A model generated the notes under the pieces. That model ran no database searches and was not told where the DNA came from. It saw only the letters and a list, made by a program, of their open reading frames with translations. A stretch of 64,000 nucleotides of DNA, taken from positions 1-64,000 of the forward strand of contig JAKOYE010000111.1 in assembly GCA_029780675.1 (NCBI GenBank), in the 5' to 3' direction. The stretch's first letter is position 1, and each line of letters opens with the position of its first letter. The position numbers and the translations under genes were made by a program. Of the stretch, positions 9,078 to 18,139 are shown piece by piece. Origin of the DNA: Actinomycetes bacterium. Lineage in GTDB: Bacteria > Actinomycetota > Actinomycetes > Mycobacteriales > Mycobacteriaceae.

Positions 9078-9854
9078 TCAGCCGGCTTTCGCCGTCACCG
9101 CCGGATTGACCTCCGCGAGCGATTCGAAGGCAGGTTTGGCCAGGTAGTAGCCCTGGAGCAGGTGAACACCGAGATCCTGCAGACACCGCATCTCGTCGTG
9201 CGTCTCGATCCCCTCGGCGATGACCTCGATGCCCAGCTCACGGCAGACTTGGACGATCCCCCGGCAAATGATCCGCCGGGTCCGGTCCTGGTCGATCTGG
9301 CGAATCAGGCCCATGTCCAGCTTCACCAGGTCGGTCCGCAATTCGGCCAGCAGGTTCAGCCCGGCGTAACCGGCACCGAAGTCGTCGATCGCGACCTGGA
9401 AGCCGCGTTGTTGATAGTCGGCCACGATCGACTGCAGGTGCGGTAAATCGGCGACTCGTTCGCCTTCGGTGATCTCGAACACGATGCGATCGGTGGGAAA
9501 ACCGTAGGCGTGGGCCGCTTCGAGAGCGGTCCGAATGCACATCTCCGGCCGGTAGACGGCGTTCGGCATGAAGTTGACGTTGAGGTATGTCGAGATACCG
9601 AGGCTGGCCGCCCACTGGATGGCCTTGACCCGGCAGGACTGATCGAACCGGTAGAGGTTGTCCTCGTTGATCCGTGCGAAGACATCTGAGGCCGGCTCGT
9701 TGTTGACCCCGCGAACCAGGGCCTCCTGCGAATAGACCTGTCCGGTCAGAGAGTCGACGATGGGTTGAAACGCCATCGAGAAGTCGAAGTGCAAGTGGAC
9801 GCCTGAGGTGCAGCCAACGCACTTCGGCGGTCGGTCCTTCTTCGGCTTTCCCAT
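9078..9854 (-). CDS. Stand-alone EAL-domain cyclic-di-GMP phosphodiesterase
   Basis: A 258-residue protein that is almost only an EAL domain. Catalytic features appear intact: the EAL signature at residues 44-46, NVNF, the Glu in FEITEGE, IDDFGAGYAGL with its paired Asp, the Lys in DLVKLD, and AEGIET. The family hydrolyses c-di-GMP to pGpG using two metal ions. A short N-terminal CVGC pair (Cys12, Cys15) precedes the domain and could bind a metal or act as a redox pair; this is inference. It lacks GGDEF or membrane parts, so it is probably cytosolic. ATG 9854 follows GGGAG eight bases upstream. It is not part of the M. tuberculosis aspC-etfD neighbourhood and looks like an insertion. Confidence 0.92.
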   Translation of the reverse strand: MGKPKKDRPPKCVGCTSGVHLHFDFSMAFQPIVDSLTGQVYSQEALVRGVNNEPASDVFARINEDNLYRFDQSCRVKAIQWAASLGISTYLNVNFMPNAVYRPEMCIRTALEAAHAYGFPTDRIVFEITEGERVADLPHLQSIVADYQQRGFQVAIDDFGAGYAGLNLLAELRTDLVKLDMGLIRQIDQDRTRRIICRGIVQVCRELGIEVIAEGIETHDEMRCLQDLGVHLLQGYYLAKPAFESLAEVNPAVTAKAG

Positions 9855-10070
9855 CTGCGACTCCCTAACTACGGTCCCGGTTTAACGATTCGGGAAACGT
9901 AGATCCCGCTGGGGATTGGCCCGTGAATTCCCCGGCTGGAAATAGATTAGCGGGTTTTGACGTGCGGTGAGGTGCGGAAAGCGGGCTTCCCGTCACGCCC
10001 GGCGATCGGTTTCAAAACAGCCTGGACACGATCGCCGGATTTTCGCGTCGGAGACGGTTAGCTGTCAGAC
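9855..10070. other. Intergenic region between divergent EAL and secreted-protein genes
   Basis: These 216 bases separate two divergent genes and must hold both promoters. An AT-rich patch (GAAATAGATTAG near 9941) stands out against the GC-rich surroundings. I see no RNA gene, clear palindrome or riboswitch. Confidence 0.4.
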
Positions 10071-10493
10071 ATGAACCGAGTGACGACGCGCGCCCTGGTA
10101 GCGGCCACTGCTCTGGCTGCGGTGGCCACGATCGGCTCCACCGCGACGGTCCACGCCGACCCGGGAGGGCTGAGCGGCAGATACGCCGTCGCCGGCGGTT
10201 CCGATCAGAGCTTCGTCACCGCCAAGTCCAACTGCGCCACCGAGGGCTGCACCGCGACGCTGGTCAGCAACCTCGGCTGGACGGCTGTCGCGACGCTGAA
10301 CGGCGGGCGCTGGAACTTCAACGTGGTCAAGCCGGACGGTGTCATCTGCAGCGACGGAAACTTCGCTGACGTCGTCATCCGGTACTCGATCGACGCCAGC
10401 ACGCTGGCCGGCACCGTCCACGCCGATTCCAACGGCGAGTGCCCGGGCGGCCAAATCACCCAGTCCGCCCTGCAGCTGACCAAGGTCGGCTGA
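10071..10493 (+). CDS. Small secreted mycobacterial protein of unknown function
   Basis: A 140-residue protein with a clear Sec signal peptide: MNRVTTRALVAATALAAVA, a hydrophobic core, then a probable cleavage site at TVHA-DP. The mature part (about 110 residues) has four cysteines (CATEGC, and two further at about 107 and 126) that could form disulfides, and repeated LGW/GRW-type beta-strand patterns. Similar short secreted proteins are common in mycobacteria, but their role is not known to me. It is convergent with etfD, which ends 28 bases further on. Confidence 0.7.
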   Translation: MNRVTTRALVAATALAAVATIGSTATVHADPGGLSGRYAVAGGSDQSFVTAKSNCATEGCTATLVSNLGWTAVATLNGGRWNFNVVKPDGVICSDGNFADVVIRYSIDASTLAGTVHADSNGECPGGQITQSALQLTKVG

Positions 10494-10521
10494 CCCGGGA
10501 CCTCCCCGGTCAGCAGTCCGG

Positions 10522-13413
10522 TCAGGAGCGCTTGCCGGGCGGTCGTGCCCCCTTCGCGATACCCAGCCCCTTCACCGGCGGCGCCTCCGCGGCCGGCTTC
10601 GCCTCGGGCGATTCCGGAGTGGCCGGCGGCGCCGCGGCGGGCTCGGCGGCAGCGGGTGCCGCAGGCTCGACGGCGGGTGCCGGTGCCGACGCCGCGGGAG
10701 TGGCCGCGGCCTTCTTGGCGCCGGGCCGCTTGGCCCCGGCGGCGATGCCCAGCCCCTTCACCGGAACGGGTTGCGCTGGAGCGGCAGCGGGTGCCGCGGG
10801 TGCGGCGGATTCGGGAGTCGTCGCGGCGGGCTCGGCGGCCGGGGCGGCGGCTTTCTTGGCGCCGGGTCGCTTGGCGCCGGCGGCGATACCCAGTCCCTTG
10901 ACGGGTGCCGCGGGTGCGGCGGGTGCCGCGGACTCGGGAGTCGTCGCGGCGGTCTCGGCGGCCGGGGCGGCGGCTTTCTTGGCGCCGGGTCGCTTGGCGC
11001 CGGAGGCGATACCCAGTCCCTTCGCGGGTGCTGCGGGCGCGGCGGGAGCCGCAGCCGCCACGGGTGCGGCGGCAGGCACTTGAGCGGCGGCCGGCGCCGC
11101 GGCGGCAGCCGGTTCCGGTGCCGGGGTCACCGGTGCGGGCTTGACGGCCGGGGCAGCAGCGGCGGCCCGAGCGGCGGCCGCTCCCTTCTCCGGCAGTGTG
11201 ATCGAACCGCGATCCAGCGTCGCGAGCAGCAACTGGGCGACGTCGACGACCTCGACCTGCTCGGACTTGCCGCGGTCACCGACGCCGTCGGACAGCATGA
11301 CCCGGCAGAAGGGGCAACCGGTGGCGATGGTGGACGGGTCGAGGGTGAGCGCCTCGTCGACTCGGTTGTGGTTGACCCGGGTGCCGAGGTGTTCCTCCAT
11401 CCACATCCGGGCACCGCCGGCGCCGCAGCAGAATCCGCGATCCGCGTGCCGCGGCATCTCGGTCAGCGTCGCTCCGGCCGCACCGATCAACTCGCGCGGC
11501 GCCTCGTAGACCTTGTTGTGCCGACCGAGGTAGCAGGGATCGTGATAGGTCAGCGTCCCGCTGTTCGATCCGGCGCTCTGCACCGGGATGAGCTTCTTGT
11601 CCCGGACAAGCCGGTTCAGCAGCTGGGTGTGGTGCAGCACGGTGTAGCTGCCGCCGACCTGCGGGTACTCCCGGCCCAGGGTGTTGAAGCAGTGCGGGCA
11701 GGTGACCACGACCTTGCGGTCCACCCGCTCGACGCCCTCGAACAGTTCGTTGATGGTCTCGACGTTCTGCGCCGCCAGTTGCTGGAAGAGGAACTCGTTT
11801 CCAGACCGGCGGGCCGAGTCGCCGGTGCAGGTCTCACCGTCGCCGAGGACGAGGAACTTGACCCCTGCGGCGGCCAGCAGTTCCGCGACCGCCTTGGTCG
11901 TCTTCTTGGCCCGGTCGTCGAGGGCGCCGGCGCAGCCGACCCAGAACAGGTACTCGAAGCCGGCGAAACTCTCGACATCCTTGCCGTAGACCGGGACGTC
12001 GAAGTCGACCTCGTCGATCCAGGTGAGCCGCTCCTTGGAGTTCTGACCCCACGGATTGCCCTTGGTCTCCAGGTTCTTGTAGAGCCCGCCCAACTCGCCG
12101 GGGAACTCCGACTCCATCATCACCTGGTAGCGACGCATGTCGACGATGTGGTCGATGTGCTCGATGTCCACCGGGCACTGCTCCACGCACGCCCCGCAGG
12201 TGGTGCAGGACCACAGCACGTCGGGGTCGATCACGCCCAGTGCGGCCGCATCGCCCACCAGGGGGCGGGTGGCCTGCAGTGGGGAGTCGGCGGGCACCCG
12301 GCCGAATCCGGATTCCGGCACGTGGTGCTCATCGTCGTGGCCGACCTCGAGGCCGCCTTCCTTGTCGGCGAGCGCTTCGGACGGGCCGGTCTTGTCGCCG
12401 AAGATGTACGGCGCCTTGGCGAACAGGTGGTCGCGCAGGTCCATGATGACGAGCTTGGGCGACAACGGCTTGCCGGTGTTCCACGCCGGGCACTGCGACT
12501 GGCAGCGCCCGCATTCGGTGCAGGTGGTGAGGTCGAGGTAGCCCTTCCAGGTGAAATCCTCGATCTTGCCGCGGCCGAACACCGCATCCTCGGCGGGATC
12601 CTCGAAGTTGATGTACTCGCCCTTGGACTCCATCGGCAGCAGCGGACCCAGCGCGTTCGGCAGGCGCTTGAACGTCACGTTCAGCGGGGCCAGACCGATG
12701 TGCAGGTGCTTGGAGTGCAGCACGATCAGCAGGAACACCAGCATCACGCCGATGTGCAGCAGCAGGGCGACGGTCTCGATGATCTCGTTGGCGTGCACTC
12801 CGAGCGGGGAGAGCAGGCTGCCCATGGCGTGCGAGAAGAACGCGGCCTTGTTGTAGGGCAGATTCCCGACTGCCACCGCGGCACCGCGGAACAGCGCGTA
12901 GGTCCAGATGACGTTGAAGATCATGAACAGGATCAGCCACGCGCCACCGGTGTGCGAGCCGTAGAAGCGGGACGCCCGGCCGTACTCCTTGGGTTCCGAG
13001 CGGAGTCGGATGATGGCGAACACGATGATGCCGAGCAGCACGGCCACGGCGAAGAAGTCCTGGAGGAAGCCCAAAATGGCCCACTTGCCGATGACCGGGA
13101 TGTGGAACTTGGGGTCGAACAGCACGCCGTAGGCCTCGAGGTAGACCGAGGCCAGGATGAAGAAGCCCCACATGGTGAAGAAGTGCGCGATTCCGGGGAT
13201 CGACCACTTCAGCAGCTTGGTCTGGCCGAAGACCTCGCGCATCTGGTTGCCGATCCGCTCACCGAGGTGGTTCTTTCGGCCCCGTTCGTCGGCGGTGGGC
13301 TGGCCGGAACTGATCAGCTTCGTCAGCCACAACACCCGCTTGACGGCGAGCGCCCCGACGATCGCGGTCATGGCCAGGCCGATGATCAACCGGATCAGAG
13401 TCTGCGTTTCCAC
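10522..13413 (-). CDS. etfD: EtfD-type membrane iron-sulfur ETF:quinone oxidoreductase (Rv0338c-like)
   Basis: A 963-residue membrane enzyme. The N-terminal 250 residues have about five membrane segments with histidines as in NarI-like haem b subunits. Two 4Fe-4S motifs follow (CTECGRCQSQCP and CTTCGACVEQCPVD), then two CCG/cysteine-rich domains (CPHCFNTLGREYP, HDPCYLGRHNKVYEAPR, GFCCGAGGARMW). Rv0338c has been reported as EtfD, which passes electrons from fatty-acid beta-oxidation via the electron transfer flavoprotein to menaquinone. The last 200 residues are an Ala/Pro-rich tail with four copies of a basic motif, longer than the catalytic part needs. GTG 13413 follows GAGGGAAGCC. A palindromic operator-like site lies 42 bases upstream. 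Confidence 0.93.
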   Translation of the reverse strand: METQTLIRLIIGLAMTAIVGALAVKRVLWLTKLISSGQPTADERGRKNHLGERIGNQMREVFGQTKLLKWSIPGIAHFFTMWGFFILASVYLEAYGVLFDPKFHIPVIGKWAILGFLQDFFAVAVLLGIIVFAIIRLRSEPKEYGRASRFYGSHTGGAWLILFMIFNVIWTYALFRGAAVAVGNLPYNKAAFFSHAMGSLLSPLGVHANEIIETVALLLHIGVMLVFLLIVLHSKHLHIGLAPLNVTFKRLPNALGPLLPMESKGEYINFEDPAEDAVFGRGKIEDFTWKGYLDLTTCTECGRCQSQCPAWNTGKPLSPKLVIMDLRDHLFAKAPYIFGDKTGPSEALADKEGGLEVGHDDEHHVPESGFGRVPADSPLQATRPLVGDAAALGVIDPDVLWSCTTCGACVEQCPVDIEHIDHIVDMRRYQVMMESEFPGELGGLYKNLETKGNPWGQNSKERLTWIDEVDFDVPVYGKDVESFAGFEYLFWVGCAGALDDRAKKTTKAVAELLAAAGVKFLVLGDGETCTGDSARRSGNEFLFQQLAAQNVETINELFEGVERVDRKVVVTCPHCFNTLGREYPQVGGSYTVLHHTQLLNRLVRDKKLIPVQSAGSNSGTLTYHDPCYLGRHNKVYEAPRELIGAAGATLTEMPRHADRGFCCGAGGARMWMEEHLGTRVNHNRVDEALTLDPSTIATGCPFCRVMLSDGVGDRGKSEQVEVVDVAQLLLATLDRGSITLPEKGAAAARAAAAAPAVKPAPVTPAPEPAAAAAPAAAQVPAAAPVAAAAPAAPAAPAKGLGIASGAKRPGAKKAAAPAAETAATTPESAAPAAPAAPVKGLGIAAGAKRPGAKKAAAPAAEPAATTPESAAPAAPAAAPAQPVPVKGLGIAAGAKRPGAKKAAATPAASAPAPAVEPAAPAAAEPAAAPPATPESPEAKPAAEAPPVKGLGIAKGARPPGKRS
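10525..11022 (-). repeat. Four copies of a KGLGIA-GAKRPGAKK motif in the EtfD tail
   Basis: The disordered tail carries KGLGIASGAKRPGAKK, KGLGIAAGAKRPGAKK twice, and a final KGLGIAKGARPPGKRS, separated by 25-45 residues of Ala/Pro-rich linker. The strong conservation of the basic motif within otherwise drifting linkers suggests selection for a binding function. The DNA repeats are about 48 bases each. Confidence 0.85.
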
Positions 13414-13454
13414 GGCTTCCCTCTCTTGGGAGCTACTGATGGGTAACCACGCTC

Positions 13455-13472
13455 AGTTACTGGTCGGTAACT
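13455..13472. promoter_or_regulatory. 18-bp palindromic operator upstream of etfD
   Basis: AGTTAC, six bases, GTAACT is a perfect inverted repeat (AGTTACTGGTCGGTAACT). A further GGTAAC at 13443-13448 faces its left arm. The arrangement resembles a TetR-family operator. It lies 42 bases upstream of the etfD start, so it probably controls etfD; the regulator is not known. Confidence 0.55.
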
Positions 13473-13531
13473 TAAGTGTTTCTGCTGTTCAATATCCCAC
13501 CTTGAGCGGGGTTCGCGCGAGAAAGGTTGCC

Positions 13532-16102
13532 CTAACCTGCTTGGTCGAGCCCGGCGTGGTCAGGCCGGTGCTCGCGGGCCGGCATCGTGCGCAGCATCGA
13601 CAGCAACTCCGAACGGGATCCCGCGCCCAGCCGCCGCCGGATTCGGGCGACGTGGTGCTCGACGGTCTTGGCGGAAATGAACAGCCGCGCCCCGATGTCC
13701 CGGTAGGGCATCCCCAGCAGTAACAACTCGGCCACCTCGCGCTCGCGATCCGACAGCGCTGTCGATGGGGCTCCCGGCGCGGGCGGGGTTCGGACCGGGG
13801 CGCGCGGTGCGTCGGACGGCGAGTCCGGCCGGTTGTCGCCGACGGTGGCGTCCGGCACGGCGGCCGCGACGGCGGTCAGGGCTTTGAGATCGCGCGCGGC
13901 GGCCAGCAGCAGCGCCGAGAGTTTGGGGTCCTCAGCGCCGAGTGCGGCCTGTCCGGTCAATCGGGTCGCATCCGCGGTGAGTCCGAACCGGGACAGCGTC
14001 CGGGCGGCGGCGATGACGTCCTGGGACTCGGTGGGGCCGACCGTGCCGGCGAGGACGCGCAACCAGGCACGCCCCGCAGCGGCGAGCGCAGCCGCGAACG
14101 GGCTGTGGCCGGCGGCCGCGGCAAGGGCCTGACCGTGTGGGGCGACCGAGGCCGGGTCGTTGGCGAGTATGCCGGCGTGCAGCCCCGCCCAGTGCAGCGG
14201 CAGTGACCAGGTCGACGGATTGCCCAACGCTCCGAGCAGGGCCCGGGCCTGATCCCACGCCGGCGCCAGTCGCTCCGGCTGGCGCAGCCGCGCACCGGCG
14301 ACCCACAGCTCACCCAATGGCAGCAGCATGTACAGGTCGACCGCACACTCGGCGAGAATGTCCACGCCCACGTACCAGTGCTGCTGCAACGCCCCGATAT
14401 CACCGCTGCGGCGGGCGATCGCCGTGCGCAGGGCCGCCGCCCACAGCGCGTCGCGGCGGTGCAGTGTCCCGTCGTCCACCGCGCCCTCGGCGGCCGCTTC
14501 GAAGTGACCCTCCTGCATCTGGATCCAGCCCCGCAGCAGCCGGTGCCGGTGGACGAACATCGGTTCGGCGCCGCCGGTCCCATCACTGGTCCCATCACCA
14601 GCCCCATCATTGGCGAGGGCCCGGCTGATCACGCTGTGGGCCCGGGCCGCGTCGCCGTTGTGCAGGGCGGCGAGCGTCGCCAGCGCTGCCGCCGAGTCCG
14701 GCATCGCCGTCGGGAGGACGCCCCCGGCCGCCGACTGGCCGAGCCGGGAAGCGGCGGCCGGGTAGGAACGGGTGGTCGCGGCGAGCACTCCCTCGCCAAG
14801 GCTGCGCGCCGCCCGTGCGATCGCCGTCGGCGCACCGGTGTGGCCGGCGTCCAACGCGGCGGCCGCCGCCGCGGCGTCGCCGGCTCCCAGATGGGCGATC
14901 GCGGCTGCGGCTCCGACCACCGCTTCGGGATGGTTCCCGAGCCAGCCGAAGAGTTCCGCGGCCTGCCGGCCGTTGCCGTCGTGGCTGGCGACGGCTGCCG
15001 CCACCCGCACACCCGCGGCCTGTTCGGTGGGGGCGTCAGAGGTGAGCAGGTCGTCGGTGATCGCCAACGCGTCCGGGCAGGCAGCGGCCAGGGACAGCGC
15101 GTCGGCGAGGTCGGTGCGCACCTCCGTCGCCCCGCACGCGATCGCAGCGCGCAGAATCCGGGCCCGCCCGGCCGCGTCGTGCCGGAACGCCGCGGCGTGA
15201 GATATCAGTGGGCCGGTCAGCGCCCGGTCGCGCAATCCGTGCTCGGCCAGCACGAGGGCCAGCGCACCGGACAGGGTGGACAGCCCGATCTGGGTCCGTA
15301 GCAGCGCTGATTCGACGTCATGGTGGCGCGCCGCCCCGAGGGTCTGTGCGACCGCCCGGTGCACCGACGCCCGGAACGTCTCCGGGTGTGACGGCTCGAC
15401 GAGACCGGTTCCGCGAATCTGGTCGACCAGCCGGAAGGCATCGTCGCCCGTCAGATCGAGGGCGGCGGCGATGTCGGCGGCACCCAGGTCGGCGCTCAGC
15501 GTGCTGATCAACAGCGCCGCCAGGGTGCGCTCGTCGAGCCTGCGTACCCGCCGGGTCAGGGCATGGAACGCCGCCCGGCCGATGTCGGCGGGCGTGCGCA
15601 GTCCGGCGACATCGGCGACCAGGAACGGGATGCCGGCCGTCGCCGAGACGGCGGCCCCCAGCAGGTCGGGATCAGGTGCCCGTCCGTCGCCGCCGGCGAG
15701 GGCGGCGGACACCGCCGTCGGGTCGAGGGCCCCGAGCGCCAGTCGGGGGCCACGGTGCTCCAGTGCGGTGATCAGGGTGCGCAGTCCCGGGTCGTGATCG
15801 CGGGCTTCGGCGGCGACCACCAGGGTGCGGGCGGATACCTCGGCAAGATCCGCCAACCGCTCAAGCTCGGCTGCGGCGAGCAGGTGCGCGTCGTCGACGA
15901 CGACGGTGGCGGCGGGATCGTCGCCGTCCCGGGGCGCGCGGGTCAGCACCTGCTGACCGCCGTCGCGCAGGGCGGCCAGCACTGCGGTGACGAGCGTGGT
16001 CTTGCCGGTTCCCATGCCCCCGGTGATCAGCAGTGCGGCTGTCCCGTCCCGCACCGCGTCGAGCGCCGCACGGATATCGGGCCGGCCGACGGCGGGAGTC
16101 AC
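13532..16102 (-). CDS. iniR: LuxR-type ATPase regulator (Rv0339c / IniR-like)
   Basis: An 856-residue STAND/LAL-type regulator. The N-terminus has a Walker A loop GGMGTGKTT (residues 28-36) and a Walker B strand TVVVDDAH. A long Ala-rich helical repeat region (about 200-760) is the likely sensor, and the C-terminus is a LuxR helix-turn-helix (LSDREREVAELLLLGMPYRDIG ... SAKTVEHHVARIRRRLGA). It occupies the place of Rv0339c next to the Rv0340/iniB genes; that regulator has been linked to iniBAC induction, from which I take the tentative symbol. GTG 16102 overlaps the stop of the Hsp70-like gene (GTGA), so the two are coupled. Likely targets are the CCCCTAA repeats before the Rv0340-like gene and iniB. 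Confidence 0.85.
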   Translation of the reverse strand: MTPAVGRPDIRAALDAVRDGTAALLITGGMGTGKTTLVTAVLAALRDGGQQVLTRAPRDGDDPAATVVVDDAHLLAAAELERLADLAEVSARTLVVAAEARDHDPGLRTLITALEHRGPRLALGALDPTAVSAALAGGDGRAPDPDLLGAAVSATAGIPFLVADVAGLRTPADIGRAAFHALTRRVRRLDERTLAALLISTLSADLGAADIAAALDLTGDDAFRLVDQIRGTGLVEPSHPETFRASVHRAVAQTLGAARHHDVESALLRTQIGLSTLSGALALVLAEHGLRDRALTGPLISHAAAFRHDAAGRARILRAAIACGATEVRTDLADALSLAAACPDALAITDDLLTSDAPTEQAAGVRVAAAVASHDGNGRQAAELFGWLGNHPEAVVGAAAAIAHLGAGDAAAAAAALDAGHTGAPTAIARAARSLGEGVLAATTRSYPAAASRLGQSAAGGVLPTAMPDSAAALATLAALHNGDAARAHSVISRALANDGAGDGTSDGTGGAEPMFVHRHRLLRGWIQMQEGHFEAAAEGAVDDGTLHRRDALWAAALRTAIARRSGDIGALQQHWYVGVDILAECAVDLYMLLPLGELWVAGARLRQPERLAPAWDQARALLGALGNPSTWSLPLHWAGLHAGILANDPASVAPHGQALAAAAGHSPFAAALAAAGRAWLRVLAGTVGPTESQDVIAAARTLSRFGLTADATRLTGQAALGAEDPKLSALLLAAARDLKALTAVAAAVPDATVGDNRPDSPSDAPRAPVRTPPAPGAPSTALSDREREVAELLLLGMPYRDIGARLFISAKTVEHHVARIRRRLGAGSRSELLSMLRTMPAREHRPDHAGLDQAG

Positions 16103-18099
16103 TCCTCGGGTGCCGGCTTGAGGGTCGGGACCAGGACCTCGGTGGTGACGACCGGTTCGACCGTCGTCGGTTGCGGCGCGACCGTCGTCGTCGGCTGGGG
16201 GGCGACGGTGGTGGTCGGCTGCGGCGCGACGGTGGTGGTGGGTTCAGCCGTGGTCGTGGTGGGGGGCTGGGTGGTGGTCACGGTGGTCCGGGTCGTCGGG
16301 GTTGTCGTGGTCGTGGTGGTGGTGGGTGTCGTCGTTGTTGTCGTCGTCGTTGTGGTGGTGGGTGTCGTCGTCGTGGTGGTTGTCGGCGTGGTCGTGCTGC
16401 TCGGCGCGGTACTGGCCGTCGTGGTCGGGGTGACCGTGGTGACGGTCGTTTGGCCGTTGTTGCCGGTGACGGTCACCGTCTGCGGTGACGGCGGAGGAAC
16501 CGGTGACGGGGTGCCCGGGTCCTCGCCCGGCTTTGTCACGCGCGTCGTGGTCGTCGTGGGACTGCTGTCGGTGGTGAGGGTCACCGCGAGGCCGCCGACT
16601 GCCATCGTCGCCAACACCGCGGCGATGCCGAACAGCAGCGGCGGTCGCCGGTACCAGGGCAGCGCCGCCGGCACCAGATCGGTGGCGGGTTCCCGGCCGG
16701 GTCCGAATTCGATCGCCGGACGCCCGTCGGTCATCGGCGGGATGTATCCGGACCCTGTGTATCCGGACCCCGTGTCGTCGGCTCCCGGGTAATCGGTGCC
16801 CTGGTATCCGGCCCCGGTGTAGGGGGCCGGTTCCTGGTAGTCCCCACCGGTGTACGGCACCGGTTCACCGGCGGCCGGATCATCCTGCGACCAGGCCAGC
16901 GCCCGGAACGTCGCCGACGGCGAGCCGTCGGCGGCCGATTCGGTGGCGGCCTGCCCGGCCGCGCCCACCGCCCAGGCGGAGGGGGCGAGACTGGTGGGTG
17001 CGTCCGCGGCGATGGCCGACATCCCGGTTCGTGCCTGCGGGTCGGCACCGGTCGCAGCGATCACCGCCGCCCCGCGCGCCGCGATGAGTCCGGGCTGTGC
17101 GGTGGTGACTACCGGTACCCGCAGCTGTTCGGAGAGGCGTTGGGTGACCAAGGGGATCGCGGCGCTGCCGCCGACGGTGGCCACCGCGGCCAGGTTGGCC
17201 GCCGGGATCCCGTTGCTTTCCAAGGCATCGCCGAGCGCATCCAGGAATCCGATGAACGGCTCGCTGAGCAGGTTCTCCAATTCGGCGCGGGTGACCCGGA
17301 TGTCCGAGCAGAATCCGGGCAGGTCGGCGGGAACCACCGCGGTGGTCTCCGCGGACAGCCGTTCCTTGGCCAGCCGGCATTCCTCCCGCAACCGCATCAG
17401 CGAACCGACCGCGGCGGTGCCGCCGGTCTCCGCCGGCGAGGCCGACTGGATTCCGGACAGGACGTGGTTGAGCAGGGCCTGGTCGGCGTGGTCACCGGAG
17501 AAGTCCGCGTACCGGATCGTCTCCCCGATGATCGCGAAGTCCGCCGCGGCGTCGGTCAGTGTGATCGAACTGCCGCCGGCGCCGAAATCGCACAGTGCCA
17601 CCACGCCGCGGTTGGGCAGACCTGGATCGGATCGCAACGCGGCCAGTGCCGCGCTCGCGTCCGAGACGATCAGCGGAGCGACGCCGCCCGGCGAGAGGAT
17701 CTGACTGCTGCGCAAGGCCCCGCGCAGCGCCCCGACCGTGGCCGGGCCCCAGTGCGCCGGAACGGCCACCACGACCGCGCCCATCGGTCGTCCGTCGTCA
17801 ACTGTGCGGGCCATCGCCTCCAGTGCGGTGACGGTCAGGACCTCGCCCCGATGGGTGGAACCATCCTGGGCCACCAACGGAACCGGATCGCCCACCCGTT
17901 CGACGAAGCCGCGCAGCACAACTCCCGGCGCGGTGAGGTTGGGGCTGGTCAGTTCCGGGTTCTGGGACGGTACGCCGACCTCGGCCGGCCGACCTTCCCA
18001 CAGCGTCAGAACGGCGCGTCGGCTGACCGCCTCACGCCCGGGTCGTACCGCTGTCAGGTTGGTCGTACCGATCGCCAGACCCAGCGTGTCGTCGTTCAC
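16099..18099 (-). CDS. Membrane-anchored Hsp70-family protein with Thr-rich outer tail
   Basis: A 666-residue protein. Residues 1 to about 350 are an Hsp70/actin-like ATPase domain: LGLAIGTTNLTAV (phosphate loop 1), VVALCDFGAGGSSITLTD (loop 2), and AVATVGGSAAIPLVTQRL (adenosine region). No peptide-binding domain follows. Instead there is a Gly/Tyr/Pro linker with YTGxxY repeats, one membrane segment (PLLFGIAAVLATMAVGGLAVTL, about 490-511), and about 150 residues almost wholly Thr and Pro, ending EVLVPTLKPAPEE. GTG 18099 follows AAGGTGAG. It is coupled to the LuxR-type regulator and divergent from the Rv0340-like gene, so a sensor role for envelope stress is plausible but inferred. Confidence 0.85.
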   Translation of the reverse strand: MNDDTLGLAIGTTNLTAVRPGREAVSRRAVLTLWEGRPAEVGVPSQNPELTSPNLTAPGVVLRGFVERVGDPVPLVAQDGSTHRGEVLTVTALEAMARTVDDGRPMGAVVVAVPAHWGPATVGALRGALRSSQILSPGGVAPLIVSDASAALAALRSDPGLPNRGVVALCDFGAGGSSITLTDAAADFAIIGETIRYADFSGDHADQALLNHVLSGIQSASPAETGGTAAVGSLMRLREECRLAKERLSAETTAVVPADLPGFCSDIRVTRAELENLLSEPFIGFLDALGDALESNGIPAANLAAVATVGGSAAIPLVTQRLSEQLRVPVVTTAQPGLIAARGAAVIAATGADPQARTGMSAIAADAPTSLAPSAWAVGAAGQAATESAADGSPSATFRALAWSQDDPAAGEPVPYTGGDYQEPAPYTGAGYQGTDYPGADDTGSGYTGSGYIPPMTDGRPAIEFGPGREPATDLVPAALPWYRRPPLLFGIAAVLATMAVGGLAVTLTTDSSPTTTTTRVTKPGEDPGTPSPVPPPSPQTVTVTGNNGQTTVTTVTPTTTASTAPSSTTTPTTTTTTTPTTTTTTTTTTTPTTTTTTTTPTTRTTVTTTQPPTTTTAEPTTTVAPQPTTTVAPQPTTTVAPQPTTVEPVVTTEVLVPTLKPAPEE
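16165..16460 (-). repeat. Thr/Pro-coding low-complexity tract with TTTVAPQP triplication
   Basis: This stretch codes for runs of threonine (ACC/ACG/ACA) broken by proline, including three adjacent TTTVAPQP units of 24 bases each near 16165-16240. Such Thr-rich outer segments are typical substrates for mycobacterial O-mannosylation, though that is not shown here. Confidence 0.8.
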
Positions 18100-18139
18100 C
18101 GGCTCACCTTAGCCGCCGTTCTGCCGAGCGGGCAGCAAT

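Noticed and set aside
10771..13446. Frame of 891 codons opposite etfD
   Set aside because: Low-complexity Gly/Arg/Val translation opposite a well-supported enzyme.
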